A stretch of 64,000 nt of DNA, taken from Escarpia spicata. Lineage: Eukaryota; Annelida; Polychaeta; Sabellida; Siboglinidae. Every line of letters begins with the position of its first letter. Position 1 is the stretch's first letter. Where the stretch lies: contig OZ023213.1 in assembly GCA_963995525.1 (NCBI GenBank), positions 40,100,594-40,164,593 on the forward strand. Reading direction: 5' to 3'. The notes under the pieces were generated by a model, which was not told where the DNA came from, did not search any database, and saw only the letters and a list, made by a program, of their open reading frames with translations. This document shows positions 45,630 to 58,300 of this stretch, piece by piece. A program made the position numbers and the translations under genes.

Positions 45630-45945
45630 AAGAAATCGTTTGTGTTTAGCAAGATCTACTAGGTTTATATTAGTCTGTGTTGAAAAATCTTTGGCAGAAT
45701 CGGGCACCATCTACGATTTTGAGCCGTTCCAAAAAATTGAAGTTTCACCATTGTCAGGCATTGCGTGTCGATGAAATCGCATGCGCGTATACAAAACCAG
45801 GTCGGATTAAGCTATTACAAGTGTGTCTAAGAGAAAAGATTTAGTGTTTAGCCTGATCTATAGGGATTTATGCTAGTCTGTGTTGAAAAATGTTTGGCGA
45901 ATTCGGGCGCCATATATGGTTTTTGAGCCATTCAAAAATCATGAT
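45630..45945. repeat. Diverged tandem duplication of about 200 bp
   Basis: tgtttagcaagatctact..agtctgtgttgaaaaatctt..cgggcacc at 45640-45710 recurs as tgtttagcctgatcta..agtctgtgttgaaaaatgtt..cgggcgcc at 45845-45915. It sits in the putative intron of the noncoding transcript. Confidence 0.75.
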
Positions 45946-47264
45946 ATGATTATTTGACCGATCTGTGACTGTTGGTTAAGCCATTTGCGCCGCGTCATCA
46001 ACATCGTGATGATGTCATCGGAGCCATATTGTGACTTATTCCATATTACTGAAATTAAATCACTACAACACAACAGTCAAAGTAGTAGTTTAGAGTTGCT
46101 AGACTTTCACTTTGTTTAATTAATAGCCTATTACTATGATACTATGGGCCAAGCATGGTAGTCTAGGCTAGCCTTACTCCCTTAGAGGCTTAGTCTAGGA
46201 AAGGGCTGGTTACTGCTTACTCTTGCCTTGGCAGTCTTGACTTGGGTTTAGCATGGCTTATCATTATGCCATTATTTATGGTTATGCTTTTATTTAGACT
46301 TTTTATTATGCAATAATTTTAATTAATTGTTGTTACATATTAAATCAACAATTTTTTATACATTTTTTTGGGACATCAAATACATAAATTATCCGACTTA
46401 ATTTGTTTTAAAGTGTTTCATGATAAACAGTCACTGCACAACATTTTGTAAAACGTAATATAAACCATAATACTTTGGTCATATGTAACATAATTCGTTT
46501 CATTGTGTGACAACTGACATAATGCATTATTATAGAATTTCACTCTGCTCTCTTGAGTAACAGTTGCAGGGATAAGAAAATTATTTCACAAGATTTGCAT
46601 GCAGAATCAAAACAGTTACCAAAATATGATACACGATGGCCTTTTTATTTCAGATATTCGCAATTACATGCAGTGACACTGATCTTACACTGATCTGTGT
46701 CTGACTGTGAAGGTACCGAGCCACAGAGTCGTCTGAATATGACACTCATCACATGCCTGCATACATACACATTTAATCTTGTTGATTATATATCTGATAT
46801 CTAGATTGAACGGTGTCCATTCAACACGACATGAACATTACTTATAGACATCATGTTGACGAACACAACGTTTTTCTACAAGATACTGAAATATGAACCT
46901 AGCTGCACAGATCTTGCAGTCTACTGGCATTAAACTATGTGACAATCAACTGCCAATATTACAAAAAGACTGTATTGTGAGCACATCAGACTTCTTCTTC
47001 ATGACTTGACTCCCATGGGGAGTAACACAGAAAGCTGTCTTGCGTTTGGCGCATCTGGGTCCAGCGACGGAATACTGTGAATCATTTATGAACATTACTT
47101 CATCAAGTTCATGTTGAAATGCAGAACATTATATTATGAAGCAGTGACAATTTATTACTGGACTGTACTGAGCCTGCAACATTCATCCAACCTGTCAGGA
47201 CACAGTCACACATAGACACAGTGAAGTATGACTACTGTATTGATCTGTTGAGTTTGTGTGCTAT

Positions 47265-47870
47265 TTAGCCAATATTTACTTATTAATCAAGTTATTGTTA
47301 ATGATATATATGACTTGTTAATGTATATTTATTATAATGTTTAATGTGGTGGTAAACACTGCATAAATTATATAACTGTCTTCATAATTATGGACATTCC
47401 AGCCTTTTATCGAAATGTAGTGGTCAGTCGTTAGCGTGCTAATATTAGCCAATATTAACTTATTAATTAAGTTACTGTTAATGTGAAATGACTGGTTAAT
47501 GTATATTTATTACTATAATTAATGTGGTTTACTGCTTTCATAAATGATACAAATATCTTCATAATCATGGATATTATGGCCTTTTAGTGAAATGTGTCGG
47601 TTTGTCGAGGTTGTGCACTAATTAGCCAATATTGACTAATTAAATAAAATATAAAATAATTTGTTAATGTATATTTATTACCATTATTAATGTGGTTATA
47701 CACATTGCATAATATGTCATAGTCATGGACATTATGGCCTTTAATTGGAGCGTTTTGGTCTGTTGAGTTTTGCATGCTACATAACTAAAATTAACTAATT
47801 AATTGCATTAATTTGGTTATAATTAGTACTAAAAATATTAAATATTATAAATTTATTACTCTTGTCAATG
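47265..47870. repeat. Degenerate tandem repeat of about 178 bp, 3-4 copies
   Basis: tagccaatatt recurs at 47266, 47446 and 47623, and more weakly near 47783. Each is followed by ttaatgtatatttatta, aatgtggt and catggacatt.ggcctttt. Confidence 0.8.
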
Positions 47871-47935
47871 TGTTTGAAAACCCTGAAGACACTATTTAAA
47901 TATCTGTATGAATAAAAAAGTTATTACATTTTAAA

Positions 47936-48840
47936 GCAAATATTCACCTATAGAAAACACAAAAATGAGTCCATTTTGCCATTGTAAGAGATACACAAAA
48001 ATGACGCTGTTTTTCCGTCTTAAAATCGCAATATCTTTTGATCTTTAAAGGTATCTTAATAAAATAAACAGTTATGTGATCCTTAACCTATTACCTTTAA
48101 TTTAAGCCCATTCCCAATGTTCTAGCATGATATTTAATTTTTTGTTGAAGTGAAATTTTCCGTAACGGTTTAATGCCAGTGCAAACAATATGCGACTTAC
48201 GTACGGAATTTATGGCATTACGACCAACCAACTAGACTCACAATGACCCAAGATCAGGCCCCGTCAAATGTGCTATAAATCTGTCACTAACTTAGTTAGT
48301 AAGTTAGTCTCAACTCCACTCAAGTCTAGAATCAAGTCTCAACTCAAGTCAAACTCAGTCTCAAACCATGGTGACGGTCCACGTTACGTCGTTAGCTAAG
48401 ATGCACATAGTTCTATGTAGAGGAATGCGCCAAACCGGAAGAATGATCCTTGTAAGAGAATGCTTCTAAGTTGCTATTTACCTTAAATGAGATCAACTGT
48501 TACTGCCCAATAAAACTGTGAAAGGCATCAAAAACACGTCCCTTTCCGCTTTTTTGTTCCGAGAACGGCTTTTCCGTTCAACACATGAACAAAAGAGACA
48601 CACCATTGAAAATGGTATAAGCTCAACCCATTAATCCATAATACCACAATCCGAAAGAGTAACTGTTGGTCACTACTATAATAATTATGTTCTGATAGAC
48701 AGACCTATGACCGGAACCAATAATGCTTGCTTAATTTTGAATACGGACTGTTTTATATTTAACTTTAATAATTGATATTGGCGCTGTCTTGTTATTTACA
48801 AAAGTAGCCTAATGACGAGGACATCGTTGCGGCTGTCGTG

Positions 48841-48842
<2 letters not shown>
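47936..48842. other. Intergenic, no gene seen
   Basis: No element recognised. Runs of ctcaactcaagtc near 48300-48360 are low-complexity. Confidence 0.4.

Positions 48843-48934
<92 letters not shown>
48843..48934. repeat. (gt)n / (ta)n microsatellite
   Basis: About 25 gt dinucleotides, then gtatgtat, more gt, and a (ta) run. Confidence 0.98.
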
Positions 48935-48935
<1 letters not shown>

Positions 48936-48939
48936 GTTC

Positions 48940-49420
48940 ACACACCGTACACATTGGTGATAACTCAGTCAATGTGATTCAAAATGTGCGGAATATTGGT
49001 GTTCGGCTTGATGCCATGATGACAATGTAGTTCCATGTGACTGCTGTGTGCAGGGCTGCAGTTTTCCATCCCTATTTAAAAACCAGGCGTTACCTAACAG
49101 CTCGATCGACCCGTAACGGAAGAGGTAATACATGCGTTAACTGTCACCAGCAGACTCGACGTTGGTAATGCATTGTGCCTCCCATTTCCCCTGACTCTCA
49201 CTGGGCGGCTCGCCTTGTCCACGGTACCATGACATTCTGCCACGCCGAGACACTATAGCTACTAATGATCAAACTGCACTGGCTGCTCATAACCGTAATA
49301 GTTAAATTCAACAAATTGTTCCTCGTACATAGAGTATCATCGTATGGTCATGCACAATTGCATAGCGGACACTGTGACAATTAACACATGTCAACCTGTT
49401 AGATCGTTGCACTCCGGTGA
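48940..49420 (+). pseudogene. LINE RT C-terminal remnant (L2/CR1-like)
   Basis: The plus strand reads VHIGDNSVNVIQNVRNIGVR LDAMM, then FHVTAVCRAAVFHL. After frame changes comes a stretch corresponding to the RLDYGNALLYGLP..., then KLHWLL motif. The ..NLGV.LD..L....HV..VC..A..HL pattern is typical of L2/CR1-type ORF2. A SINE follows directly. Confidence 0.72.
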
Positions 49421-49435
49421 ATGCCATGTAAACAA

Positions 49436-49715
49436 AAGTAAAGGTAAGTTCTTATACATAGCGCAGTATCCAGTCCTGAGGACTGCTCAAAGCGCTTTAC
49501 ACTTTACTCCCTGGCAGACCTGATCAATCGAACACCATCTCGACTTCTCTGGGAAGCATCTAGCCACGCTGCAATTAATGCGCGAAGACTATTCGTACAC
49601 AAATATCCACCACTGTCTATAGCTAGGTACTCGTTCATACAGCTGAGTGAATTAATTGGAGCAACGTATAGTGAACGAACTTGCCCAAGGTTCAACACCG
49701 CAGCATTGGGGTGAC
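49436..49715 (-). mobile_element. SINE copy 2, tRNA head truncated
   Basis: Matches 39526-39785 along its length (aggtaagttcttat, cagtcctgaggactgctcaa, actattcgtacacaaatatc). It stops before the tRNA-like head, so polymerase-III boxes are missing. Confidence 0.85.
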
Positions 49716-50960
49716 CGATCGTTGTATGTTGCAGTTATAACTTCATGGAATATGCAGCAAAACTGTTTAAGATAAACACAAACTGAAGATAATATTTTAA
49801 AGACTAATTGAAATGGACATTTGTGCATTCGTAATATGCATTAAGCAAACTCTACAATATTGTTCTGCTATTCAAATATTTCAAGCCTTTCAGTCAACTT
49901 GGTCAAGACCTCTTTTGGTGACGTTTTTCTGCACAATTTTTGCACAGTTTGTTGCGACAGTTAGCGATCGTTGGTGACGTCACCGTCAAAAAATAGTAAA
50001 TTCCGTTATTGTAATTTAATGTATAGTCTGACAAACCACACTACCAGGCATAATAGACACATAGCTTTAGCTAACGCAGTTAAGCGCCGTTACTGAACGC
50101 TAAAACTTGACGCGATATCAAACTTGAACTCGACTCAACATCTAAATTTTCAATTAATATATAAGTATTTACGTACAAAATAATGCGACGTTTGTGCATA
50201 CGCCGAATTTACAATTCTCATGTACGAACGCCGCGTCGAACGGCAGACGTGCGATTGTCCTTTGATTACAAAATGTGTGACGGAACACTCAATGAATTGG
50301 AGAAACTTGTTGCCGTCACGTTGCGCTTAATTCAGTTAGCTAAATGTTAAGATCCAATGCTGAAAGCCACAGTTAATAGTAAGAGTGCACAAATTACACT
50401 GAAAGAAACAACGTACTGTTGTTCTCCCTCTCAGTAAGATGGTTCTACATGAGCAATTGCTGAGATACCAAGTTTCTTACAAAGTCCGGTAGAACCCAGC
50501 CATATAAATTCCTGAGATGTAATCGAGTGGCTTTGGCTAACGCAGTCACTAACCCGCAGCAGTGACTGGTTCCGCTTTGAGTGTTGAATTTAAGTAACCA
50601 GCCGGCCACGCTGTTTCGAAACACTGCCTTGGCAACGTGCGAATCGATACAGGCAATTATCGAATTGCCCGAAGCACGTACATCTTGTGAGAGGATTTGC
50701 AGTCCAACCAGATGGTCTGGCTGGCGACAGCGCAGAACCATAGACCTCATCTGCATTGACTAATCACATGCGTCGATTATCGACGTCTAAATAGTATGAC
50801 TGTCAAAGATAGACGACTCGCTCGAGAATCTCCAGGGCGCACATTACTTTTCCACACAAAATTTATTTTGCCGCTATTGGCAGGTTGCCATGGCCCCGGA
50901 AGATGCAGAGAAGACAGCATTCTGCACTAGCAATGGGGGACTGTAAGAATTCACAGTTAT
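49716..50960. other. Intergenic, no gene supported
   Basis: Open frames at 50445-50756 (minus) and 50581-50763 (plus) overlap each other and match nothing I recognise. It may be more of the degenerate Ty3 element that follows. Confidence 0.4.
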
Positions 50961-51230
50961 GAGTATGGTTTGGTCTCAGCCCGTGACAAATTCGAACGCT
51001 TGATGGAGCGAGTGTTGGCGGGGTTACACTGGAAAACATGTCTGATATATTTATATGACACAATCGTGTTCAGTAACACGTTTGATGACCACGTATCCAG
51101 GTTAGATGATGTTCTAACCAGCTTTGGCAAAGCAGGCTTGAATATATCCCAAAAGGAGTGCAGTTTCCAGGAGAAGGTAACTTCTTGAGACACGTTGTTT
51201 CTAAACAAGGAATGTTAACACACTCAACGA
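50960..51230 (+). pseudogene. Ty3/gypsy retrotransposon RT fragment
   Basis: The plus strand reads FERLMERVLAGLHWKTCLIY LYDTIVFSNTFDDHVSRLDD then VLTSFGKAGLNISQKECSFQ. This is the RT palm of Ty3/gypsy elements. The catalytic box is YLYD instead of YLDD, so the first of the two Asp residues is lost. A frame change follows before a LRHVVSKQG-like stretch. Confidence 0.85.
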
Positions 51231-51599
51231 AACTATCTGTTGTACCTGAGACTGGAAAACCCCTAACACTTACACCGAGAGGGCCACGCTGCCAGATGGG
51301 ACAGTGTATGCCCTAACGCAGACGTGGGAGCCACCGCCGACAGCGACATCGTGTTAACCTGTGACAACATAGACGTGAATATTTTAAAAGAATGAACTTT
51401 TTTTTAAACTGTTAATCTTACACCATAACTGCATGTATATTTTCAGAAACATGGCGGATCATTTTAGTGTACATGTGTATTCACTGTTTAATTGTATATG
51501 CTTTATTTTTCAGCATTACTATTTAAGGCTGGATATTATATGTTGCATGTGTTTCCACGTATGTTTTCAGTAGTATAGTATGTAGTTCAAAAGGTACCT

Positions 51600-52160
51600 T
51601 GTCGTTGGCGTCGGTGGAAGGTGGAGATGACGTCACTTCCGGTGGAAGGTCAAAAGGTAAAGAGATCAAGGTCAAAGCCAAGTGGCGCCCCTGTCGAATG
51701 TGTCTAGGTCAAATAGCGCCCCTAGTGAACAGGTGATTAACTAAATAACTAGGTAAAATGATGTTATTAAATAGGTCATTGCGTATGCCCAATGGTGCCG
51801 TTTGTTATGTCGCACAGGTGGTGGACAATTTTTTGGATATAGCGCCCCTAGCGTCTACATTTAGAACTAAAAAGAAATAGGTAAAATTCTGACGAATAGG
51901 TAGTGAACTAGAAAAATAGGTCAAATTATGTCAATAAATAGGTCATTGGGCATGCGAAATTGTGCCTTTTCCATGGCATATAGGTGTCGGAACGTTTTTA
52001 TTATACAAAGAGCTCTCAAAGGAGTTCTCTACCTTGGTCCCTATATTTTAACATAGTTACAAATCGCTCGAGGGTACGTGGAGCAGAGCGGAAGAAGGTG
52101 CAAGTACAAAGAGCTCTCAAAGGAGCTTTCTACCTTCATATGCGGTAGCACCTTCACAAG
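51600..52160. repeat. Diverged internal duplications
   Basis: gtggaaggt...ggtcaaa..agcgcccctag and aataggtcattg(c/g)gyatgc recur between 51600 and 51990. caaagagctctcaaaggag with tctacctt occurs at 52006-52035 and 52107-52137. Confidence 0.7.
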
Positions 52161-52274
52161 GAAGAGAAATTGGCACCGCCACGTACAACAAGGCTACTGT
52201 CAGAGAAAGATACAGAAACAAAAACAGTGGGAAGCTCATATTCAATAATGGCGTGTATAAAATGCGGTGTTATA

Positions 52275-52420
52275 ATAATAATAATGTCTTTATTTCAGAC
52301 AAACATTGTGTCCATATTGGACAAAAGTACATCGATAAAAACATCCTTATAAAATAGAAACATAAATAAATAAAGATAAAAAATAAATATGTTAACAAAA
52401 ACAGGATATTAAAAAAGTAT
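52275..52420 (-). mobile_element. LINE 3' tail (minus orientation)
   Basis: Read on the minus strand it ends ccaatatggacacaatgttt then gtctgaaataaagacattat and an (att)n tract, the usual 3' terminus of CR1/L2-type LINEs. Confidence 0.6.
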
Positions 52421-52554
52421 ACAAAGCCTTGATCCACTGATGCCGCAACTGCGACGTACTGTATATATCGCTATTAACAATCTCTGATTAATTGTATTAA
52501 CAGACCTGTTAATCCTCGTGTTTAAGCTAAAAATAGCTGTTCTGATAACACCAA

Positions 52555-52799
52555 CTCTGGAATATGCTCCCTCTTAGTGTTAGATCAGTTGAAAATATTA
52601 CAACATTTCGTCGTCATTTAAAATGTTATCTTTACAACCTTGCTTATCCACCATAACTCTCTAGCGCCTTGACCCATCTGTTGACAACTGGAATACTGCT
52701 GATGGATTTTGAGATTGACCAATCCTTTTGTTTTGATGTGCCTCTGAGCTTGGTTTCCAAGGATTTAGGCGCAATGGAAGTTATCTTATTATTATTATT
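52555..52799 (+). mobile_element. LINE ORF2 C-terminus and 3' tail (plus orientation)
   Basis: Reads LRSVENITTFRRHLKCYLYN LAYP, the ..N...FRR.LKTYLF..A motif. A short 3' UTR ends in (tta)n at 52785-52799. It stands in the opposite orientation to the tail at 52275-52420. Confidence 0.68.
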
Positions 52800-53239
52800 G
52801 ACATGATTTTACATTAACTGTAGCAACCATGTGGCTACATCTCATCGGCAGATCGTTCAATAGTCTGTATGAATTGTTATAGGCAACCATAATTTGCTGA
52901 AAATTAGCTTTTCTAAAATTAACCAACAGCGCATATAATTATATAAATATTACTGAAATATAATAAGGCGTAATTAATAAAAGCATTATAAATTCAACGT
53001 ATGGGTATATATTCAAGCTGGTTTATAGAGAAGGTCGAATACATATAGGGCAATGATATAGTGGAACCTGCATGTCTTTTTGAAGTAGAAAATAGATCAA
53101 ATGAATATAATTTCCGGTTACCACACAGCTTTACCACGAGTCTACTTCTTGTCCGACGTCCCTTTTGCGCCTTTGAAATAGACCATTGTGCATGTGCAAT
53201 TATGTCTTCTTATGTGGTGAACTAGAAAAAATAGTTCAA

Positions 53240-53400
53240 ACTATGTCATTTCCAGTTACCATACAGGTTCACGATGCCTTTTTAAGCCTATTTACGCTTA
53301 CCCTAATGCTTCACGATGTTTTAAGCCTACTTCCGGTTCCCGTACAGCTTAACGATGTTTTTTAAGCCTACTTCCGGTTACCGTACAGTTACACCAGAAG
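53240..53400. repeat. Short tandem copies of an about 55-bp unit
   Basis: acttccggttaccgtacagc with tt(a/c)acgatgttttttaagccta occurs about three times between 53250 and 53390. A weaker relative is at 53900-53930 and another near 53110. Confidence 0.75.
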
Positions 53401-54052
53401 GATGGTGGATCGATCGAAGTAAACTTGATCAGTAGAGGTATGCAAGTGTGAACTTGTCGACGACGTACAATATGTTACATTGTAACTACACGTAAGTGCT
53501 ATTAATAGTACCCCGTGCCTCGAAACGGATTTCAACTAGAATACATAACAGCTACATAGAGACAAGACTACGACCAGGCATCTATGTCCATCATTTTATA
53601 TTAGTACAGCATTCTGGGACATTTAGTGAGACAGTCAGAGACTCGAGGTCGTATTCACAGTGTCTATTTTACCACATGTATCGTGATTTTCACATATGCT
53701 TGAACATAATTCACAATTATGGTGACCGGTATATATTTGTATTATAGTGACAGTAGTTATTATAATTCAAAAACTAGGTAGGCCTTAAACGCTAGACCCC
53801 CAAACCCTAATTATGTCATGGGGAAACATAATATTTAGCTTTTTTTCTCGTATCATAATTAAGTACCATGCACCCTGTCCCTTTGGTAAAGTGTAGCCCT
53901 ACTTCCACTTACTGTACAGGTCTACGATCTTCATATCATAGTATAGTGCTTTACTATAACAAGACTTTGGGTGGTAAGAAAGGTGACACTAATATTAAAC
54001 AGGTCATTGCACAGATACATTTTAAAGGTTGAGCATTAAGTATAGGAAACTA

Positions 54053-55690
54053 CATTTTACCAACGCAATTTCAATACGTAACAACAACGTAACGATATTA
54101 CGTTACGTCCACGTCCACTAGAGTCCATCCAGCAACGTTTCAGGAATTACGTTATGGATACGTTGCATAAACGTATTCTACCAACGTAGTGCCTGTACAT
54201 AAAAAAAACGTAAGGTAATTACGTTATAGCCACGTCTGAGCGTTACCATCTTACCACGAGTCGGAAATTGCGTTGTTCTTACGTCGTAGAAACGTATTCT
54301 GCCTTCGTAATGCCACTACGTAACAACAACGTTATATTATTACGTTTTGTCGACGTCCGCCTGACATCATTCAGCAACGTTTCAGGAATTACGTATTGTG
54401 TACGTTGTAGAAACGTATTTTATCAACGTAGTGCCAATACGCAACAACAACGTTACGATACTACGTTGCATAGACGTCCGCCGAACACCACCCAGCAACG
54501 TGTCAGGAATTACGTTTTATGTACGTTGTATAAACGTATTTTATCAACGTAGTACCAATACATAGCAACATTGATAACATATCAGCCAGCGACCACCCAG
54601 CAACGTTTCAGGAATTACGTACTGTGTACGTTGTAGAAACGTATTCTATCAACGTAGTGCCAATACGCAACAAATACGTTGTATACACATCCGCCGAACA
54701 CCATCCAGCAAAGTGTCAGGAATTACGTTTTATGTACGTTGTATAAAAGTATTTTACAAACGTCGTACCAATACATAGCAACAACGTAATGATATTACGT
54801 TGTGGCCACGTCAGCCAGCGACCACCTAGCAACGTGTCGGGAATAACGTTGTTCTTACGTTATATAAACGTCTTCTATCAACGTACGTACGATGATTGCG
54901 CTACGTAGCGCCAATACGTAATAGCAACGTATCGATATCACGTCACGTCCACATCCACCAGAGACCATCCAGCAACGTTTCATGAATTACGTTTTGTAGA
55001 CGTTGCATAAACGTATTTTACCAACGTAGTGTCTGTACGCAACACGTCTGCTCGTTACCATCCTACCACGAGTCGGAAGTTATGTTGTTCTTACGTCGAA
55101 TAAACGTATTCTACCAATGTAATGCCACTACGTAACAAAAACGTTACGATCTTACGTTGTTTCCACGTCCGCCGGAGACCATCCGGCAATGTTTTAAGAA
55201 TTACGTTTTATATACTTTTTTATAAATGTATTCTACTAACGTAATGCTTGTAACGTAAAAATAACGTTGTGTCCACGTCAGTCTGTGACCATCCACCAAC
55301 GTATCCGGGATTACGTTGTATTTACGTTATATAAACGTATTCTGTCAACGTAGTACCAATACGTAATAGCAACATAAAGATATTCCGCTATGTACACGTC
55401 TGCCGGAGATAATACAGGAATATATCAAGATAAATGTTTTGTATACGTTTTATAAACGTATTCTATCAACGTAGTGCCTGCACGTAGCAACTACGTAACG
55501 ACATTACGTTATATCCACGTCCGCGCGTGACAATCCTACAACAAGTCGGAAATACAGGTAGTCTACTAACGTAATGTTACTATATTATAACAACAACGTA
55601 ACAATATTACGTTTTGTCAATGTCCGTCTGAGACCATCCAGCAACGTTTCCGGAATTACGTACGTTTCGTATCATTAAATTACCACGTAA
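54053..55690. repeat. ACGT-rich satellite, about 121-bp unit, about 14 copies
   Basis: Units carry agcaacgtttcaggaattac, gttgtagaaacgtattcta, ccaacgtagtgccaatacg and gtccgccggagaccatcca in that order. Counting by eye gives about 90 ACGT tetramers in 1.6 kb, mostly 11-14 bp apart within a unit. The units are otherwise diverged, yet the ACGT cores are mostly kept. ORFs through it are by-products. Confidence 0.93.
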
Positions 55691-57803
55691 TTAAACTACG
55701 ACGTGGCAAGAAAGTGATCGTTTTGTGAAAGTAGCATTGACGTAATACTTATATATTATAGAGATGTGACCAATCACGATCGACGCATGGGAAGGCATCC
55801 TCGCGCATCAGGGGGCGCTGCTGGTTGCATTGTCTCAGTACTCCTGGCAGCCTTACGAAACTCGGAATAGGCTAGCTTAGCCAATAATATCGCCTGCCAT
55901 GAAACATGTTCGAAATTACTGCCGCCCCGGAGGCCCGAGACCGTCAAATATTGTGTCGGACCGGTAACTTTAAAAAAGTGCCGGCCCGCAAGACCGGCAG
56001 ATTTAAAAAAAGAAACTAATGGAGGGGGAGCACTTGTCCAATATCCGGGCCAACATCGATTTCGTCATTACGGCTCCACGATTGCCTGAATTTGATATCT
56101 CAGTGGTTTAGTTCTATTATTCAACATCATCCCTTACATATCTATATTACGAAAATATTGCGTCTTAGCACACCTTTGGTGCTTTGAAAAAATGTCTCGT
56201 CACCACGCCGCCTATTGGGGGTACAGAAAACAATATGTCTACCCTCCAATTGCAAACACTTTTCACAGTCGACAAAAATACACATTAATATTAATCGTCA
56301 CATAAAATTCACATTTCCACCCGCCAATGACGCTCGCCACAAAAACAAACATTCACGCTCACATTTCTCTCAGAAACATTCCAGGGGGCAGCTGTCCCCC
56401 CCCCCTGTTCCCGCGTCTATGACTAAGACGCAGGGCCTCACCCAAAGACCCGTCCACCCGTCATTTGGACGGTAAAAATTAGAAAATTGTGTTTTGGACG
56501 GTTTGAAATTGATTGTGGACGGGCCCGTCCATGCCATTTTTATGACGTCATTGAAACTGCCGCGAAGCCAGTTAAAAAATCTACGGACACTGGTTTTGAA
56601 AATCGCCCACCTGGATCGCCTGGCCAGCTGCCCGACACATGCTAGAAACCGATTAAGCCAGCTAGGCCTCGACTTCCTAGGGTAATTGTCACCTAACCAA
56701 TAGCGGTGGTTGCTTGAAAGGCAGCCAACACTTGCGTTGACTAAATAATCCTACGTGAGGTCAACGTCAGGGCGGGAGATACAATAAGCACTTGCCGATT
56801 ACGACGCGATCTTGGAAAACGGATGGAATTCCACGTAATCGACATTTCGAAACGGAATTTGTGTTTTCAAACGGAAACTCCGTAAATGCTGAATTTGAAA
56901 GAGTAGAATCACCAACACCATACATGATACTGAGTTTATTGGCAACATTTTGAAACAAGCATGATTACTATGCAACGGTATTAGTTTATTTTGGTGGATT
57001 TATGACGCAGGATTTTTAAAACGTGCAAGGCAAATCGTTACGTCATCAGTCATGGTGCTGCGCCGGTGCTACCTCGTGTCAACCGACGTAAACACTAATA
57101 CAGGGACGCGGGCGGAAGGCGCTAACATAACTCATTTTGCGATCGTTGTCTGGCTGTCCGCTAAGCACATTGAAGACATGTTGCTAATTAAATGTAATTG
57201 TCACATCGTAGAACACGCATAAGTGTACATATTCCGGTTTCGAACACAAAAGTCGAAGGAATAACAACAGCCTAGGTTACGCTGGCTCAAAGTGGTATAG
57301 CCCGCGTTTCGTAGTTCTAACCAATTCCGTTGGATGGCGTCATATACAGCCGTAGCTAAAATGGTTGAACATTATCAGTGAAACAACATTAGTGATTTGA
57401 ACATTCATAATTGTTAATACGATTGTTTGTTTAATTTACATTTGTTAACTTATATATTAAGTATGGCTGTATTAGAAACAACCAGACATTTACGTTATTG
57501 TGCGACATGAATTATTTGATTATCTAAATTGATTATGTACGGTTGTTTTTGTGTTGCAAATATCGCACAAATAAGTGTTGTTAGAAAGGTTAACCACACA
57601 GTAAAACAGTATTATTTAGATGCAGAGATCATGACATTGTGATATTTTAAATATTTGACAAAATGTATTATTTTTCTAAGTTAACTTTGAAATAAAATAT
57701 TATTTTTCTGAACAGAAATGGGCTTCTGTTTCACTTTTAAACAGAAAAAACATCATTTGACACAGAATTTGCCTTTTTCTGAAATGGCATCGAAGCATAA
57801 TTT

Positions 57804-58003
57804 NNNNNNNNNNNNNNNNNNNNNNNNNNNNNNNNNNNNNNNNNNNNNNNNNNNNNNNNNNNNNNNNNNNNNNNNNNNNNNNNNNNNNNNNNNNNNNNNN
57901 NNNNNNNNNNNNNNNNNNNNNNNNNNNNNNNNNNNNNNNNNNNNNNNNNNNNNNNNNNNNNNNNNNNNNNNNNNNNNNNNNNNNNNNNNNNNNNNNNNNN
58001 NNN
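57804..58003. other. Assembly gap, 200 N
   Basis: Exactly 200 N. The 12 bases before it and the 12 after it are the same (gaagcataattt), so the contigs may overlap or the gap may sit in a repeat. ORFs that run through the N are not real. Confidence 0.99.
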
Positions 58004-58236
58004 GAAGCATAATTTGCTTTTTTGAAACGGAAAATCAGTGTCCCTATATATACTCATAGTTGCTACTGTGTTTTATGTATCTCTTTGTTGTATTTATATT
58101 GTTATTAGTACTTACATTTCTTATCACGAGATGTGCATTCAGTCATGTGCTCTGCCTTGCCTTCATAAATGGTAACATGTACTTTTAGTTTTATGATTGG
58201 ACACACTAAGTATAATTACCAAAATGTACCATGCAG

Positions 58237-58248
58237 GTATATATATAA

Positions 58249-58296
<48 letters not shown>

Positions 58297-58300
58297 ACTC
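58237..58300. repeat. (ta)n microsatellite
   Basis: Runs of ta with occasional aa or gta, near the right end of the hAT element. Confidence 0.95.

Larger units (their letters stand above)
45350..47935 (+). ncRNA. Candidate spliced long noncoding transcript
   Basis: Exon 1 would end at 45504 (gctg|gtaagt). A strong acceptor tttttatttcag| lies at 46642-46653, and an AATAAA poly(A) signal at 47911. Joining them makes the only ATG in exon 1 (45488) run five codons into a stop created across the junction. Exon 2 has no long ORF and consists partly of a degenerate 178-bp repeat. The transcript is inferred from splice and poly(A) signals only. Confidence 0.33.

Noticed and set aside
50445..50763. 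Overlapping ORFs on both strands
   Set aside because: They overlap each other and match no family I know; not enough to call a gene.
54268..54552. 94-residue ORF in the ACGT satellite
   Set aside because: The ORF depends on the repeat sequence and is not kept between units.
57718..58059. ORFs running through the N gap
   Set aside because: They exist only because N is read as open.
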